NCBI RefSeq assembly: GCF_030397665.1
Contig: NZ_JAPUBT010000015.1
Location: forward strand, 1-64,000
Reading direction: 5' to 3'
Source of the DNA: Janthinobacterium sp. SUN073
GTDB lineage: Bacteria > Pseudomonadota > Gammaproteobacteria > Burkholderiales > Burkholderiaceae_D
Length of the DNA: 64,000 bases
Part shown: positions 7,971-16,955 of the stretch, piece by piece
Layout of the letters: each line of letters begins with the position of its first letter
How positions within the stretch are numbered: the stretch's first letter is position 1
Translations under genes and position numbers: made by a program
Notes under the pieces: generated by a model
Seen by the model: the letters and a program-made list of their open reading frames with translations, nothing else
The model's database searches: none
Told to the model about the DNA's origin: nothing

Positions 7971-8912
7971 CTACCAGCCAATGGCGGCAGCCGAACGGGC
8001 TTGCTGCAAATCCGCGCGTAGCGCTTTTAACTGTGTTTCAGAAACGTCGATACGCTCGATTCCGGCGAGAGTGACGCGCCAAGCATGGCGACGGTCGAAG
8101 ACAATCGAACCATCTGGTTCTTGCACTGTGACACTAGGTGGAGCATCTTCACTGGACCAGTAAGCAATGACATTGATGGTTGCCGGATCGGCGCCTTTAA
8201 TTTTTTGGCCGCCGTAATACGCTGCATGATTGTCTGCAGCTAACTCTTCCAACCCACCCGACGATATGGCAAGGCCATCCTTTCTAAGTACCAGCAATTC
8301 GTGAAACGTCGCTGCATCAGCACCTGGGATAGGCTGATCCCTGTGCAAGACCCAGGTGCCATCGGTATGGAAACTCGTGTAGTGCATCGATGTTTTTGGT
8401 GGGACGGGTTTTATTTTTTCAAAATCGAGAGGTGGAGTCAGTGACAGGCGGCGCCCGTGTACGAACTGGTTCGTGCCATCGCTGAGAAAGGAATCGTTGC
8501 CGGGAAGGGCCGCCAGCGTTTCAAAGTCGACGGGGCCATCAATATATTTTTGAAACAGGAGCAACTCTGACACACGTGGCCGTAACAGCTCACCAGGTAT
8601 TCTCTGCACAACACGGTGGACGCGGTAGATCGAATTTCCAAACTGCGTATAGTTCAGGCCGCCGAACGAACGCGTATGCAGCGTAGCCGGACAGCTACTG
8701 AAAAGACCCTCGATAAGACGGTTTTCTTCGTCAACCCAGCTAACCGTGCATGTTTTAACCGGATTCATCATTCGGCCAGCTGCCGCCAGGAACGCCAGCA
8801 TGAGCACAATGCCCAAGCCAACAATGAACTTTGATATATTTTGCCAAATCACTGTGCCAGGGTACTGATCTTGATATTCTGGATGGTAATCGCTGCTTTT
8901 TCTCTGGCGCAC
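7971..8912 (-). CDS. DKNYY-repeat membrane-anchored protein
   Basis: 313 residues. One TM segment (about residues 28-46) anchors an exported C-terminal part. The repeats PIPGADAATFHELLVLRKDG and AAYYGGQKIKGADPATINVI match the DKNYY motif pattern (D..yYg..i.gAD..tF). DKNYY proteins are found in bacteria with diverse envelope roles and no settled function. The start is GTG 8910-8912; no better ATG is available upstream of the TM segment. The next minus-strand gene starts about 120 bases downstream. Confidence 0.6.
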   Translation of the reverse strand: MRQRKSSDYHPEYQDQYPGTVIWQNISKFIVGLGIVLMLAFLAAAGRMMNPVKTCTVSWVDEENRLIEGLFSSCPATLHTRSFGGLNYTQFGNSIYRVHRVVQRIPGELLRPRVSELLLFQKYIDGPVDFETLAALPGNDSFLSDGTNQFVHGRRLSLTPPLDFEKIKPVPPKTSMHYTSFHTDGTWVLHRDQPIPGADAATFHELLVLRKDGLAISSGGLEELAADNHAAYYGGQKIKGADPATINVIAYWSSEDAPPSVTVQEPDGSIVFDRRHAWRVTLAGIERIDVSETQLKALRADLQQARSAAAIGW

Positions 8913-9090
8913 ACTTCTCTATCACTGGTGCTTTTTTCCATGGATGCACACACTCGTGCGAGCAAGGTGGGAGCTTGTCTGTAGCATATGAGTTCGCTGA
9001 GCATGTCCATATCCGCAGCTTACTGGATGCTGAAAGCCGGTAAGTTGACATCCGTCATGAACACTGCTGACGGCATAAACCGCCTTATGC

Positions 9091-10335
9091 CTAAGCCAGC
9101 CGCACCAGCATCCCCCGCAAGCGCTCCACCATCCGTGCCCGCAAGGCTGCGTTCAGCAGCGGCGCCACTTGCGCAAAAGCGTCCGCGATGCGCACCAGCA
9201 AGGCATCGAGATACTCCTCCGCCTGCTGGCGCGTGGCGAAGCCGAAACGGGTGTGATCGCGCAGCATGGCGTCGCGCGTGATGTCGCGGCGGCCGGCGCT
9301 CACTTGCATGACCAGCGTTTGTGGGTCGTCTTCCGTATCCGGCACAACATCGAACGCGGGCGAGAGGCGCCAGCGCTGTTCATCCAGGTGGAACAGCACG
9401 GCGTGGTTGCGCGGATGGTCGTCGTTGTTGCCGACGACGCCGTTGAAGACCATGCGGCCGAACAGCTCGATGGCGTCTTCCGGTGGCGCGCCGATGCGCC
9501 GGAGCTCCTCGGCCAGGCGGGGATAGCTGGCGTCATCGCTGTCGGCCGCGTCCACCGGCGGATATTGCACTTGCAGCAGCGAAGCGGCACTGACCGTCAT
9601 GACGCGTTGCGCACCGCGCCGGTCGTAACGCAGGATGCGCACGACGCTGCGTTCGGCCGTCAACGCATGGTGGCGCGTGTCGGCGAAACGCAGGCCGGCC
9701 GCCTTGCCCCATTGCATCGTTGCATGTTCCAGTAGTGCCAGGTCGACCGTATCGGTCATCAGTCCCGGTTTCACCAGCCAGTAATCTTCACCGTCCTGCA
9801 CCGTGGCCTTCGGCCGTGCGCCGCCCATGCTCGGGGTTGCGAACAGGCGCTTGCGCAAGGGCGCATTGAGTGGCGGCCGGCTGTCCGCGATGGCCAACAG
9901 TTCCTGCACCAGTGCGTCAAGCTGATGTAGCCTGGGGCTGGCCAGCTTGGCAATGTTCGGTTTGGGCGTATCGCCCACGGCCAGCGCACCCCAGCGGTCG
10001 CCGTTGCCGGACAGGCGCAAGAACTGGATCGCCGTGGCTTTTTCGCCCAGCTGGTGTTCGCGGCGTATCAGCATCTGCCCCCAGGAATCCGGACTCGCGT
10101 CGCGCAGCACATCATGCAGGCCGCCATAGCGGCGCGCCAGGTGTTCCATGCCGGGAATGAAAGGCAGATTGACGGGATCGATGCTCCAGGACAAGCCTGC
10201 ATCGGCATAGCTGGGCGCGTACAGAAAGCTGCCGATGCCGGTCTGCGCATCGAGCACATAGCGGCCCACCACTACCCACGCGCCGTTGTCGGGCCGCTGC
10301 AGATAGACAAATAAGGGACGGCTAGAAGTAGCCAT
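9091..10335 (-). CDS. hipA: HipA-family serine/threonine kinase toxin
   Basis: 414 residues with the HipA fold: an N-terminal HipA_N-like beta domain, then the kinase domain with GGARPKA (phosphate-binding region), the catalytic loop NNDDHPRN (GNxDxHxxN type) and DVVPD (DxxP metal-binding motif). HipA proteins phosphorylate targets such as glutamyl-tRNA synthetase and induce growth arrest; the specific target here is unknown. The gene overlaps the upstream antitoxin gene by 14 bases, the usual hipB-hipA order. Confidence 0.85.
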   Translation of the reverse strand: MATSSRPLFVYLQRPDNGAWVVVGRYVLDAQTGIGSFLYAPSYADAGLSWSIDPVNLPFIPGMEHLARRYGGLHDVLRDASPDSWGQMLIRREHQLGEKATAIQFLRLSGNGDRWGALAVGDTPKPNIAKLASPRLHQLDALVQELLAIADSRPPLNAPLRKRLFATPSMGGARPKATVQDGEDYWLVKPGLMTDTVDLALLEHATMQWGKAAGLRFADTRHHALTAERSVVRILRYDRRGAQRVMTVSAASLLQVQYPPVDAADSDDASYPRLAEELRRIGAPPEDAIELFGRMVFNGVVGNNDDHPRNHAVLFHLDEQRWRLSPAFDVVPDTEDDPQTLVMQVSAGRRDITRDAMLRDHTRFGFATRQQAEEYLDALLVRIADAFAQVAPLLNAALRARMVERLRGMLVRLA

Positions 10336-10651
10336 CGTCGCCCTCGTTCAAGGCGGGGCGGCTGCGGATGTTGGGGCTGTCCATTTGCCACAGCGCCACG
10401 TCGGGTTCAGGCGCCGTGATGGCGAGGATGCCGAGTACGTGGAAGGCGGCCAGGAACAAGCCCACGTTGACGGACGCTTCGCCCCGTTCCATGCGCTGCA
10501 GGGTGGGATGCGAAATGTCGAGGCGGGCACACAGGTCGCGTGCCGTGATGTTTTGCTGCACCCGCTGCTTGCGCACGCACTGGCCCCATATCCTGAGCCG
10601 CTCGTTGACGAGCGTCGGCATGGCGTCTTCCGGGCGGGCACGTTTTGTCAT
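10322..10651 (-). CDS. hipB: HipB-type XRE antitoxin/repressor
   Basis: 109 residues with an XRE helix-turn-helix (ITARDLCARLDISHPTLQRMERGEAS, about residues 35-60). HipB binds its own operator and neutralises HipA. ATG 10651 is the outermost start but lacks a ribosome binding site; ATG 10621 (MPTLVNERLRIW) has GGAAG at good spacing and may be the real start. The AT-rich inverted repeats upstream (10712-10771) are candidate operators. Confidence 0.8.
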   Translation of the reverse strand: MTKRARPEDAMPTLVNERLRIWGQCVRKQRVQQNITARDLCARLDISHPTLQRMERGEASVNVGLFLAAFHVLGILAITAPEPDVALWQMDSPNIRSRPALNEGDDGYF

Positions 10652-10711
10652 GATATGAAAGTGAACATATTTTTTATATTGTAGTCCTTAATTGAAAGAA
10701 TATGTTTGTTA

Positions 10712-10771
10712 ATGTTTCATGATATATAAACATAAAATTGAACTTAAGCGTTATAAATACAATTTTATGTT
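10712..10771. promoter_or_regulatory. AT-rich inverted repeats, candidate HipB operators
   Basis: A perfect 12-bp inverted repeat AACATAAAATTG (10729-10740) / CAATTTTATGTT (10760-10771) with a 19-base spacer overlaps a second repeat ATGTTT (10712-10717) / AAACAT (10728-10733). They lie 60-120 bases upstream of hipB in the 314-base gap before the MscS-type gene. The rest of the gap shows no gene. The local base composition is far more AT-rich than its surroundings. Confidence 0.5.
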
Positions 10772-10965
10772 CATCTATATTCCTCAGTTTCTTGCCGCAC
10801 GAAAATTTTCGCCATCTATCGCAGGAGTGCGCTAGGCTGTCGCTGTTTGCCGTACAGTTAAGCAACTCCCGTAACACCCATCGCCCGCCGCTGCTCTTTG
10901 CCGCAGCGCCTGCTGGCGCGATGCTGTCTCGCTTTCACCCGTATTGACCTGGCCGATAGGACCGC

Positions 10966-13437
10966 ATGATTTTATTCCGTACCCCCCATTTTTCTTCCCC
11001 GCGCCAGCCCTGGCGCGGCTGGCTATTGCCGCTGCTATTGAGCCTGCTGCTGGCGTGCTCGTTATCGGCGCCACCGGCCTGGTCGCAGCCCGTCGACGAT
11101 GCCGCCACGGCCGACCAGCGCCTCGATGGCTTGCGCAAGCAAATTACGACCATCCAGAAGGCGCTCGATGGCGAGGCCGAGCTCGATGATGCGGCCCTGT
11201 CGCAGATGCGTGCCGATGCGCTGGCGGCCAGCGCCGAAGCGGACAAGGTGGCCGATGCGCTCGCGCCGACGCTGTCCAGCGTGCAGGCGCGGCTGGCCGA
11301 GCTGGGCAAGCCGGCGGCGGGCGTAAAAGATGCGCCCGACGTGGCGGCGCAGCGCAGCCAACTGGACCGCACCAGCAGCGCGCTCGATGCGCAAGTCAAA
11401 CTGGCGCGCCTGCTGGCCGTGGAAGCGACGCAGGCGTCCGAGCAAGTGTCGACGGTGCGCCGCGCGCAGTTGCAGGCGCGCCTGGGCGAGCGCACGGCGT
11501 CGATACTCGCCGGCTCATTCTGGAAACAGCTGCATGCGGAATTGCCGCAGAACTTGCAGCGCCTGCGGGCGCTGGAGCTGGAATTGGCGAATGCGGCCAG
11601 CGCCACGCCGTGGTCGGCCTGGGGCGGCTTGCTGGCCGGTATCCTGGCCGTGATCGGCGCCAGCGTCTGGGCTTCGCGTTATCTGCTGGTGCTCACGGCC
11701 ACGCGCGTGCCGCATGGCCGCTTGCGCCGCTCCTTGCATGCGCTGGCCGTGCTGGTGCTGGCGGCGGCCACGCCGGGCCTGGTGGCTGAATTGCTGGCCA
11801 TGGGTTTGCGCTGGGATGGCGGCCTGTCTGAAAAAACCTCGACTTTCCTCAGCAGCTTGATCGGCATCATCTGTTTTGCCGGTTTTACGGCGGGCCTGGG
11901 CCACGCGCTGCTGTCGCCCTGGCGCGTGTCGTGGCGTTTGCTGCCCCTGCCCGACGCGCTGGCGCACCGCTTGCGCCATTTTCCGTCGACGTTTGCCTTC
12001 ATCGTGGTGCTGGTGTGGGCCACGGAGCGCGTCACCATCGTCATCAATGCGGGCTTGTCGACGGCCGTGGCCGTCAATTGCATCGTCGCCCTGGTGATGA
12101 GCACGACCATCGCCTATGGCCTGATGCGCGCCGAGCGCTGCTGGCGCCTGTTGCGCGAGGCCGATCCCGCCACCCTGGTCACGCCGCTGTGGCTGCGCTG
12201 CGTCACGGTGCTGCTGTGGCTGGCGCTGGCGTCGAGCGTCATCAGTTTGCTGGTCGGCTATGTGGCCTTCGGCAGTTTTATCGCCAAGCAAATCGCCTGG
12301 GTCATCGTGGTGGTGGGCAGCACCTATCTGCTGACGGTGCTGGTCGATGATATCTGCATGCTGCTGGCCTCCACGCCGCCGCCGCCGGATGCCGCCCATC
12401 CCGTGCTGGCCACGCCCAAGGCGCGCGACCAGGCGGCCGTGTTGTTGTCGGGCATCGGCCGCGCCATCGTCGTGCTGCTGGCCCTGATGCTGCTGCTGGC
12501 GCCGTTCGGTGAAGGTCCGGGCGAGCTGTTCCAGCGCGTCGGCAAGCTGCAGGATGGCCTGGCCATCGGCGAAGTGGCGATCCGCCCTGCCGCGCTGATC
12601 CAGGCCCTGCTGGTGCTGGTTGTCGGCTTTATCGCGCTGGGCCTGTTCAAGCGCTGGCTGCAAAACAGTTATTTGCCGACCACCAATCTCGATACGGGCA
12701 TGCAAGTGTCGTTCATCACCCTGTTCGGCTACATCGGCGGCGTGCTGGCCGTGGCGCTGGCCCTGTCGGCGGCCGGCATCGGCCTGGAACGCATCGCGTG
12801 GGTGGCGTCGGCCTTGTCGGTGGGTATCGGTTTTGGCTTGCAGGCCGTGGTGCAGAACTTCGTTTCCGGCCTGATCCTGCTGGCCGAGCGCCCTGTGAAA
12901 GTGGGCGACTGGGTCTCGCTCGGCGGCGTGGAGGGCGACATTCGCCGCATCAATGTGCGCGCCACGGAAATTCAACTGGGCGACCGCTCCACGGTGATCG
13001 TGCCGAACTCGGAATTCATCACCAAGACGGTGCGCAACGTGACCCTGGCCAATCCCCTGGGCCTGGTGCAAGTCAAACTGCCGCTGCCGCTGGGCACGGA
13101 TGCGCAGGCGGCGCGCGCGCTGATCCTGTCCACCTTTGTCGATAATCCTGACGTGCTCGACACGCCGGCGCCCAGCGTGCAGCTCGACGGCATAGACAAC
13201 GGCCTGTTGCTGTTCAACGCCACCGGCTATGCCTCGTCGCCGCGCCTGTCGTCGGGCATCCGCAGCGCCCTGCTGTTCGAGCTGCTCAAGCGCCTGGACG
13301 AGGCGCATATCGCGATTGCCAAGCCCAGCACGATGGTGCTGAGCACCGTGCCGGCGCAGCCGGAGTCGCCGGCCATCTCGGCGGCTGTACCCGCACCGAC
13401 GGTGGCGCCCGCACCCGTGCCGCCGCTGACGAGTTAG
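10966..13437 (+). CDS. DUF3772-containing mechanosensitive ion channel (MscS family)
   Basis: 823 residues. An N-terminal signal/TM segment is followed by a periplasmic helical DUF3772 region (about residues 40-210), many TM segments, and the MscS pore and beta domain. VVQNFVSGLILLAERPVKVGDW and VRATEIQLGDRSTVIVPNSEFITKTVRN are characteristic of MscS and MscK-like channels, which open on hypo-osmotic stress to release solutes. AGGACCGC precedes the start. It is convergent with the DUF2938 gene, with stop codons directly adjacent. The C-terminus is Pro/Ala-rich and probably disordered. Confidence 0.85.
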   Translation: MILFRTPHFSSPRQPWRGWLLPLLLSLLLACSLSAPPAWSQPVDDAATADQRLDGLRKQITTIQKALDGEAELDDAALSQMRADALAASAEADKVADALAPTLSSVQARLAELGKPAAGVKDAPDVAAQRSQLDRTSSALDAQVKLARLLAVEATQASEQVSTVRRAQLQARLGERTASILAGSFWKQLHAELPQNLQRLRALELELANAASATPWSAWGGLLAGILAVIGASVWASRYLLVLTATRVPHGRLRRSLHALAVLVLAAATPGLVAELLAMGLRWDGGLSEKTSTFLSSLIGIICFAGFTAGLGHALLSPWRVSWRLLPLPDALAHRLRHFPSTFAFIVVLVWATERVTIVINAGLSTAVAVNCIVALVMSTTIAYGLMRAERCWRLLREADPATLVTPLWLRCVTVLLWLALASSVISLLVGYVAFGSFIAKQIAWVIVVVGSTYLLTVLVDDICMLLASTPPPPDAAHPVLATPKARDQAAVLLSGIGRAIVVLLALMLLLAPFGEGPGELFQRVGKLQDGLAIGEVAIRPAALIQALLVLVVGFIALGLFKRWLQNSYLPTTNLDTGMQVSFITLFGYIGGVLAVALALSAAGIGLERIAWVASALSVGIGFGLQAVVQNFVSGLILLAERPVKVGDWVSLGGVEGDIRRINVRATEIQLGDRSTVIVPNSEFITKTVRNVTLANPLGLVQVKLPLPLGTDAQAARALILSTFVDNPDVLDTPAPSVQLDGIDNGLLLFNATGYASSPRLSSGIRSALLFELLKRLDEAHIAIAKPSTMVLSTVPAQPESPAISAAVPAPTVAPAPVPPLTS

Positions 13438-13926
13438 TCAGCGCACGGTCGACCACAGCAGCGCCGCCAGGTACAGGCCGATGCCGAACGCCGTGTGGGC
13501 CATCAGGCTGCGCAGGCGGGCAGCGGTCGGATGCGGCGTCTTGCTGGCGGCGATGCCGGCGCCCATGCCCGGCTGCAAGATGCAAAACGGCGCGGCCACG
13601 CTCACCAGGCCCGCCAGCAGCGCCGGCGCGAACGTCGGCTGGCGCACCCACTCCTGTCCCACTAGCGCCAGCAGCACGGCCGCAAACAGCACGCCGATCA
13701 CGTAATGGGCGGTCCAGCCCAGCACAGCCTCGTCGCGTACGGGCGCCGCCTGGGCGATGTTGAGGTGGCTCAAGGTGCCGCGTGGCAGATGGCCCAGCCA
13801 GCGTCCCACCATCGCCAGGTTCAGCGAGGGGATGCACCAGAAGCGCTTCAAGGCCACCGCCCACACATCCATCACCGCCGTCGCGCCCACGCCGATCGCC
13901 AGCGCATCGAGCCAGAGTATTTGCAT
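13438..13926 (-). CDS. DUF2938 integral membrane protein
   Basis: 162 residues with about four TM segments (LDALAIGVGATAVMDVWAVAL near the N-terminus, VIGVLFAAVLLALVG, LLAGLVSVAAPFCIL, AFGIGLYLAALLW). This is the pattern of DUF2938, small membrane proteins of unknown function. ATG 13926 is chosen because AAGGTG lies 8 bases upstream; a GTG at 13935 is possible. It is divergent from the ArsR-rhodanese gene, and its ribosome binding site lies inside the shared operator palindrome, so it should be repressed by that regulator. Confidence 0.75.
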   Translation of the reverse strand: MQILWLDALAIGVGATAVMDVWAVALKRFWCIPSLNLAMVGRWLGHLPRGTLSHLNIAQAAPVRDEAVLGWTAHYVIGVLFAAVLLALVGQEWVRQPTFAPALLAGLVSVAAPFCILQPGMGAGIAASKTPHPTAARLRSLMAHTAFGIGLYLAALLWSTVR

Positions 13927-13934
13927 CGTTATCA

Positions 13935-13972
13935 CCTTATAACATTCAATAGATTGCTTGAATGTTATAAGG
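13935..13972. promoter_or_regulatory. ArsR-type operator, 15-bp perfect inverted repeat
   Basis: Arms CCTTATAACATTCAA (13935-13949) and TTGAATGTTATAAGG (13958-13972), separated by 8 bases. It is the only strong symmetry between the divergent DUF2938 and ArsR-rhodanese genes and overlaps translation signals of both. The ATA..TTGAAT composition resembles ArsR/SmtB-family operators. Binding by the adjacent regulator is inferred. Confidence 0.75.
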
Positions 13973-13989
13973 GTGCTAGCATCGTGTCA

Positions 13990-14634
13990 ATGAAAAATGC
14001 TGATATTGAATTGCTCACCGGTTCCGCCGCGTTTGCCCATATTTTAGGCAGCGCGCCGCGTCTGCACCTGCTCGGGCAGATCGCGCAGGGCGAATTTGCG
14101 GTGGAGCAGCTGGTGGAGTTGACGGGCCTGTCCGTGGCGAATACCTCCCAGCATTTGCAGCAGCTGCGGCGCGCCGGCTTCGTGCAGGCGCGGCGCGACG
14201 GCAAGCGCGTGCTGTACCGGCTCGGTAGCGGCCCCATCGTGCAGCTGCTGGCCGCGCTGGAGCTGTATGCGCAGCATCAGCGCAGCGAATTGCAGGCCCT
14301 GAGCCGGGGCGACCACGTGGAAGCGATCACGGGCGACGAGTTGCTGTCGCGCTTGCAGGAAGCCAGCATCACCGTGCTCGACGTGCGTCCCGCGCAGGAA
14401 TTTGCCGCCGGGCACTTGCCTGGTGCGATCAATATTCCCTTTGATGACTTGCAGCGCCGCCTCGGCGAATTGCCCGCGAACGCAGAAATCGCCGCCTACT
14501 GCCGCGGCCCGTATTGCGTGCTGTCCGTGCAAGCCGTGGCCGCCTTGCGCCAGCACGGCTTGCATGCGCGCCGTCTCGGCAGCGGTTACGACGACTGGCA
14601 GGCGGCCGGCTTGCCTGTCGTGCAGGCGGCGTGA
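13990..14634 (+). CDS. ArsR-family regulator fused to a rhodanese domain
   Basis: 214 residues. An N-terminal ArsR winged HTH (about residues 10-100; VANTSQHLQQLRRAGFVQARRDGK is the recognition region) is joined to a rhodanese domain (about 120-210) with the active loop YCRGPYC, catalytic Cys171 and a second Cys176. The HTH part has no Cys, so the dithiol sensing of BigR/SqrR is absent. Sensing of persulfide or a reactive electrophile by the rhodanese part is an inference. ATG 13990 is used; an in-frame GTG at 13984 has better spacing to AAGGG. The next gene overlaps by one base (TGATG). Confidence 0.85.
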   Translation: MKNADIELLTGSAAFAHILGSAPRLHLLGQIAQGEFAVEQLVELTGLSVANTSQHLQQLRRAGFVQARRDGKRVLYRLGSGPIVQLLAALELYAQHQRSELQALSRGDHVEAITGDELLSRLQEASITVLDVRPAQEFAAGHLPGAINIPFDDLQRRLGELPANAEIAAYCRGPYCVLSVQAVAALRQHGLHARRLGSGYDDWQAAGLPVVQAA

Positions 14635-15146
14635 TGGCGATCCCGAACAGCAAGCAGGAACTGGTCGAAGCGATTACCACCACGTACGCCAAGCTGACGC
14701 AGGAGCTGGCGCGCGTGCCACCGGCCTTGGCGCGCGATCCCGTACTGGAAGGGCAAGTGAAGGGCACGCGCATGAGCGTGTGCGATCTGCTTGCCTACCT
14801 GGTGGGCTGGAACGAGCTGGTCCTGCATTGGCACGCGCAGCTGCGCGACGGCAAACGCATCGAGGACATCGCCTTTCCCGCCGAAGGTTTCACGTGGAAC
14901 GCTCTGGGCGCCCTGGCGCAGCGCTTCTATGCGGACCATGCTGAACTGGACATGGACGACTTGCTGCAACGCCTGGAGCAGGCGAAAGACCAGCTGCTGG
15001 CGCTGATCAACGCGCATGACGATGCGCAATTGTATGGCCAGCCCTGGTACACGCATTACACGATGGGGCGCATGATCCAGTTCAATACATCGTCGCCGTA
15101 TGCGAATGCGCGCACGCGCTTGCGGGCCTGGCTCAAGACCTTGTAG
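14634..15146 (+). CDS. ClbS/DfsB-family four-helix bundle protein
   Basis: 170 residues resembling the ClbS/DfsB family (MAIPNSKQELVEAI at the start, MSVCDLLAYLVGWNELVLHWH, and YTHYTMGRMIQFNTSSPYANARTRLRAWLK at the end). ClbS is a colibactin resistance protein (cyclopropane hydrolase) and DfsB is a related protein with a DinB-like fold; the substrate here is unknown. Its start overlaps the stop of the ArsR-rhodanese gene in TGATG, so it is cotranscribed and coupled with that regulator, suggesting an inducible detoxification function. Confidence 0.75.
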   Translation: MAIPNSKQELVEAITTTYAKLTQELARVPPALARDPVLEGQVKGTRMSVCDLLAYLVGWNELVLHWHAQLRDGKRIEDIAFPAEGFTWNALGALAQRFYADHAELDMDDLLQRLEQAKDQLLALINAHDDAQLYGQPWYTHYTMGRMIQFNTSSPYANARTRLRAWLKTL

Positions 15147-15239
15147 TGGCTCCTGCGCGCTTGCACGATTATCTCAGTACGCTCAGAAAATTTTTCAGGC
15201 AGGATAGTGGTTTCACGCGTAACTATCTGAAGGATCGCC

Positions 15240-16955
15240 ATGCTGACCATCGCCCTCGCCCAGATGAATCCCACCGTGGGCGACTTCGACGCCAATGTCG
15301 CCGCCATCACTGCGTGCATGCAGCGCGCCAGCGAGGATGGCGACGATCTGCTGGTGTGTCCCGAACTGTCGCTGTGCGCGTATTACCCGGGCGACCTGTT
15401 CGAGGATGCCGCCTTCCTGCGCGCCATGCAGCAGGCGCTCGATACCCTGTTGCAGGCGTCCACGCGCTGGCCGGAACTCGTCACCGTCATCGGCACGGCG
15501 CGGCCCAACCCCGGCGTCGGCAAGCCCCTGTATAACGCCTTGCTGGCCATCCGTGACGGGCAGATCGTGGCCGAATACTACAAGCAGCTGCTGCCCACGT
15601 ATGGCATCTTCGACGAGGGCCGCCATTTCGAGCCGGGCCCGCCCGGCGCCTGCACCTTATCCATCGCTGGCTGCAAGGTCGGCTTCATGATTTGCGAGGA
15701 TGGCTGGAACGACGATGGCCGTGCCTACGCCGTCAACCCTTTCGAGGCCTTGCATGCGGCGCGACCCGACCTGGTCGTCAGCATCAACGCCAGCCCGTCC
15801 GACATCGGCAAGCGCGCGCAGCGCCACGCCGTGTTTGGCGCCGCCTGCGCACGTGTCAACTTGCCCCTGCTCTTCGTCAACCAGGTGGGCGGCCAGGATC
15901 AACTCGTGTTCGACGGCGCCTCGTTCGCCCTCTCGCCGACCGATGGCGTGCAATTCGAGGCGGCCCGCTTCGTCGAAGATTTTCAATTGCTGCGCTTTGC
16001 CGATGGCCGTTTTAGCCGTACCGATGGCGCGGCGTTTCCCGTACCGGACCCGGACGGCCTCCCCGCCGTGGAGTTTGCGCGGCGCCAGATCGTGCTCGGT
16101 TTGCGCGACTACGCGCGCCGCTGCCGCTTTACGAAAGTGGTGGTCGGCTGCTCGGGCGGCATCGATTCGGCGCTGACCCTGGCCCTGGCCGTCGAGGCGC
16201 TCGGCGCCGACAACGTGGTGGGCATCACCATGCCGTCCGTCTTTTCCAGCGCCGGCTCCGTCACCGATTCCGTCGCCCTGTGCGCCAACCTGGGCATCGC
16301 CCTGACCACGCATCCGATCCGCGACATCGTGGCGCAGTACGAGGCCGGCTACGCGGGGGCATTCGACGGCAAGCTGCAGGGGCTGCCGCTGGAAAACCTG
16401 CAGGCGCGGGTGCGCGGCACGATCCTGATGGAGTACTCGAATGCCTTCGGCGCCCTGCTGCTCACCACCGGCAACAAGAGCGAAATCTCGGTGGGCTACT
16501 GCACCCTGTATGGCGACACGAATGGGGGGCTGGGGTTGATCGGCGACCTGTATAAAACCGAGGTGTTCGCCCTGTCGCGCCACCTCAACGCCAGCGCCGG
16601 GCGCGCACTGATCCCCGCCGCCGTGCTCGATAAACCCCCGTCGGCGGAACTGGCGCCGGGCCAGCGCGACACGGACAGCTTGCCGCCCTACCCCGTGCTC
16701 GATGAAATTTTGAAGTGGCATATCGAGGGACGGCGTTTGCCGGCGCAGGAAAGCGCGCAAGCACTGACCCTGGTCGACCAGCTGCGCGAGACGGACGAGG
16801 GGCGCGCGCTGGTGACGCGCATCCTCGGCATGGTCGCCCGCAACGAGTATAAACGGCGCCAGGCGGCGCCCATCATCCGCGTGCGTTCGCGCGCCTTTGG
16901 CAGCGGGCGCCAATTGCCGATCGCCGCCCATTACCCTACCGGAGACGACGCATGA
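15240..16955 (+). CDS. nadE: NAD+ synthase, glutamine-dependent
   Basis: 571 residues with two domains. The N-terminal nitrilase-type glutaminase (about 1-260) has the catalytic Cys in GFMICEDGWND. The C-terminal ammonia-dependent synthetase has the PP-loop CSGGIDSALTLALAVEALG. It makes NAD+ from deamido-NAD+, ATP and glutamine, the last step of NAD synthesis. The start follows GAAGGATCGCC. It overlaps nadM by four bases, forming an NAD operon. Confidence 0.93.
   Translation: MLTIALAQMNPTVGDFDANVAAITACMQRASEDGDDLLVCPELSLCAYYPGDLFEDAAFLRAMQQALDTLLQASTRWPELVTVIGTARPNPGVGKPLYNALLAIRDGQIVAEYYKQLLPTYGIFDEGRHFEPGPPGACTLSIAGCKVGFMICEDGWNDDGRAYAVNPFEALHAARPDLVVSINASPSDIGKRAQRHAVFGAACARVNLPLLFVNQVGGQDQLVFDGASFALSPTDGVQFEAARFVEDFQLLRFADGRFSRTDGAAFPVPDPDGLPAVEFARRQIVLGLRDYARRCRFTKVVVGCSGGIDSALTLALAVEALGADNVVGITMPSVFSSAGSVTDSVALCANLGIALTTHPIRDIVAQYEAGYAGAFDGKLQGLPLENLQARVRGTILMEYSNAFGALLLTTGNKSEISVGYCTLYGDTNGGLGLIGDLYKTEVFALSRHLNASAGRALIPAAVLDKPPSAELAPGQRDTDSLPPYPVLDEILKWHIEGRRLPAQESAQALTLVDQLRETDEGRALVTRILGMVARNEYKRRQAAPIIRVRSRAFGSGRQLPIAAHYPTGDDA

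Noticed and set aside
11515-13308. A 597-codon open frame on the minus strand
   Set aside because: It is the antisense shadow of the MscS-type gene; its His/Gln/Arg-rich translation is an artefact of high GC codon bias.
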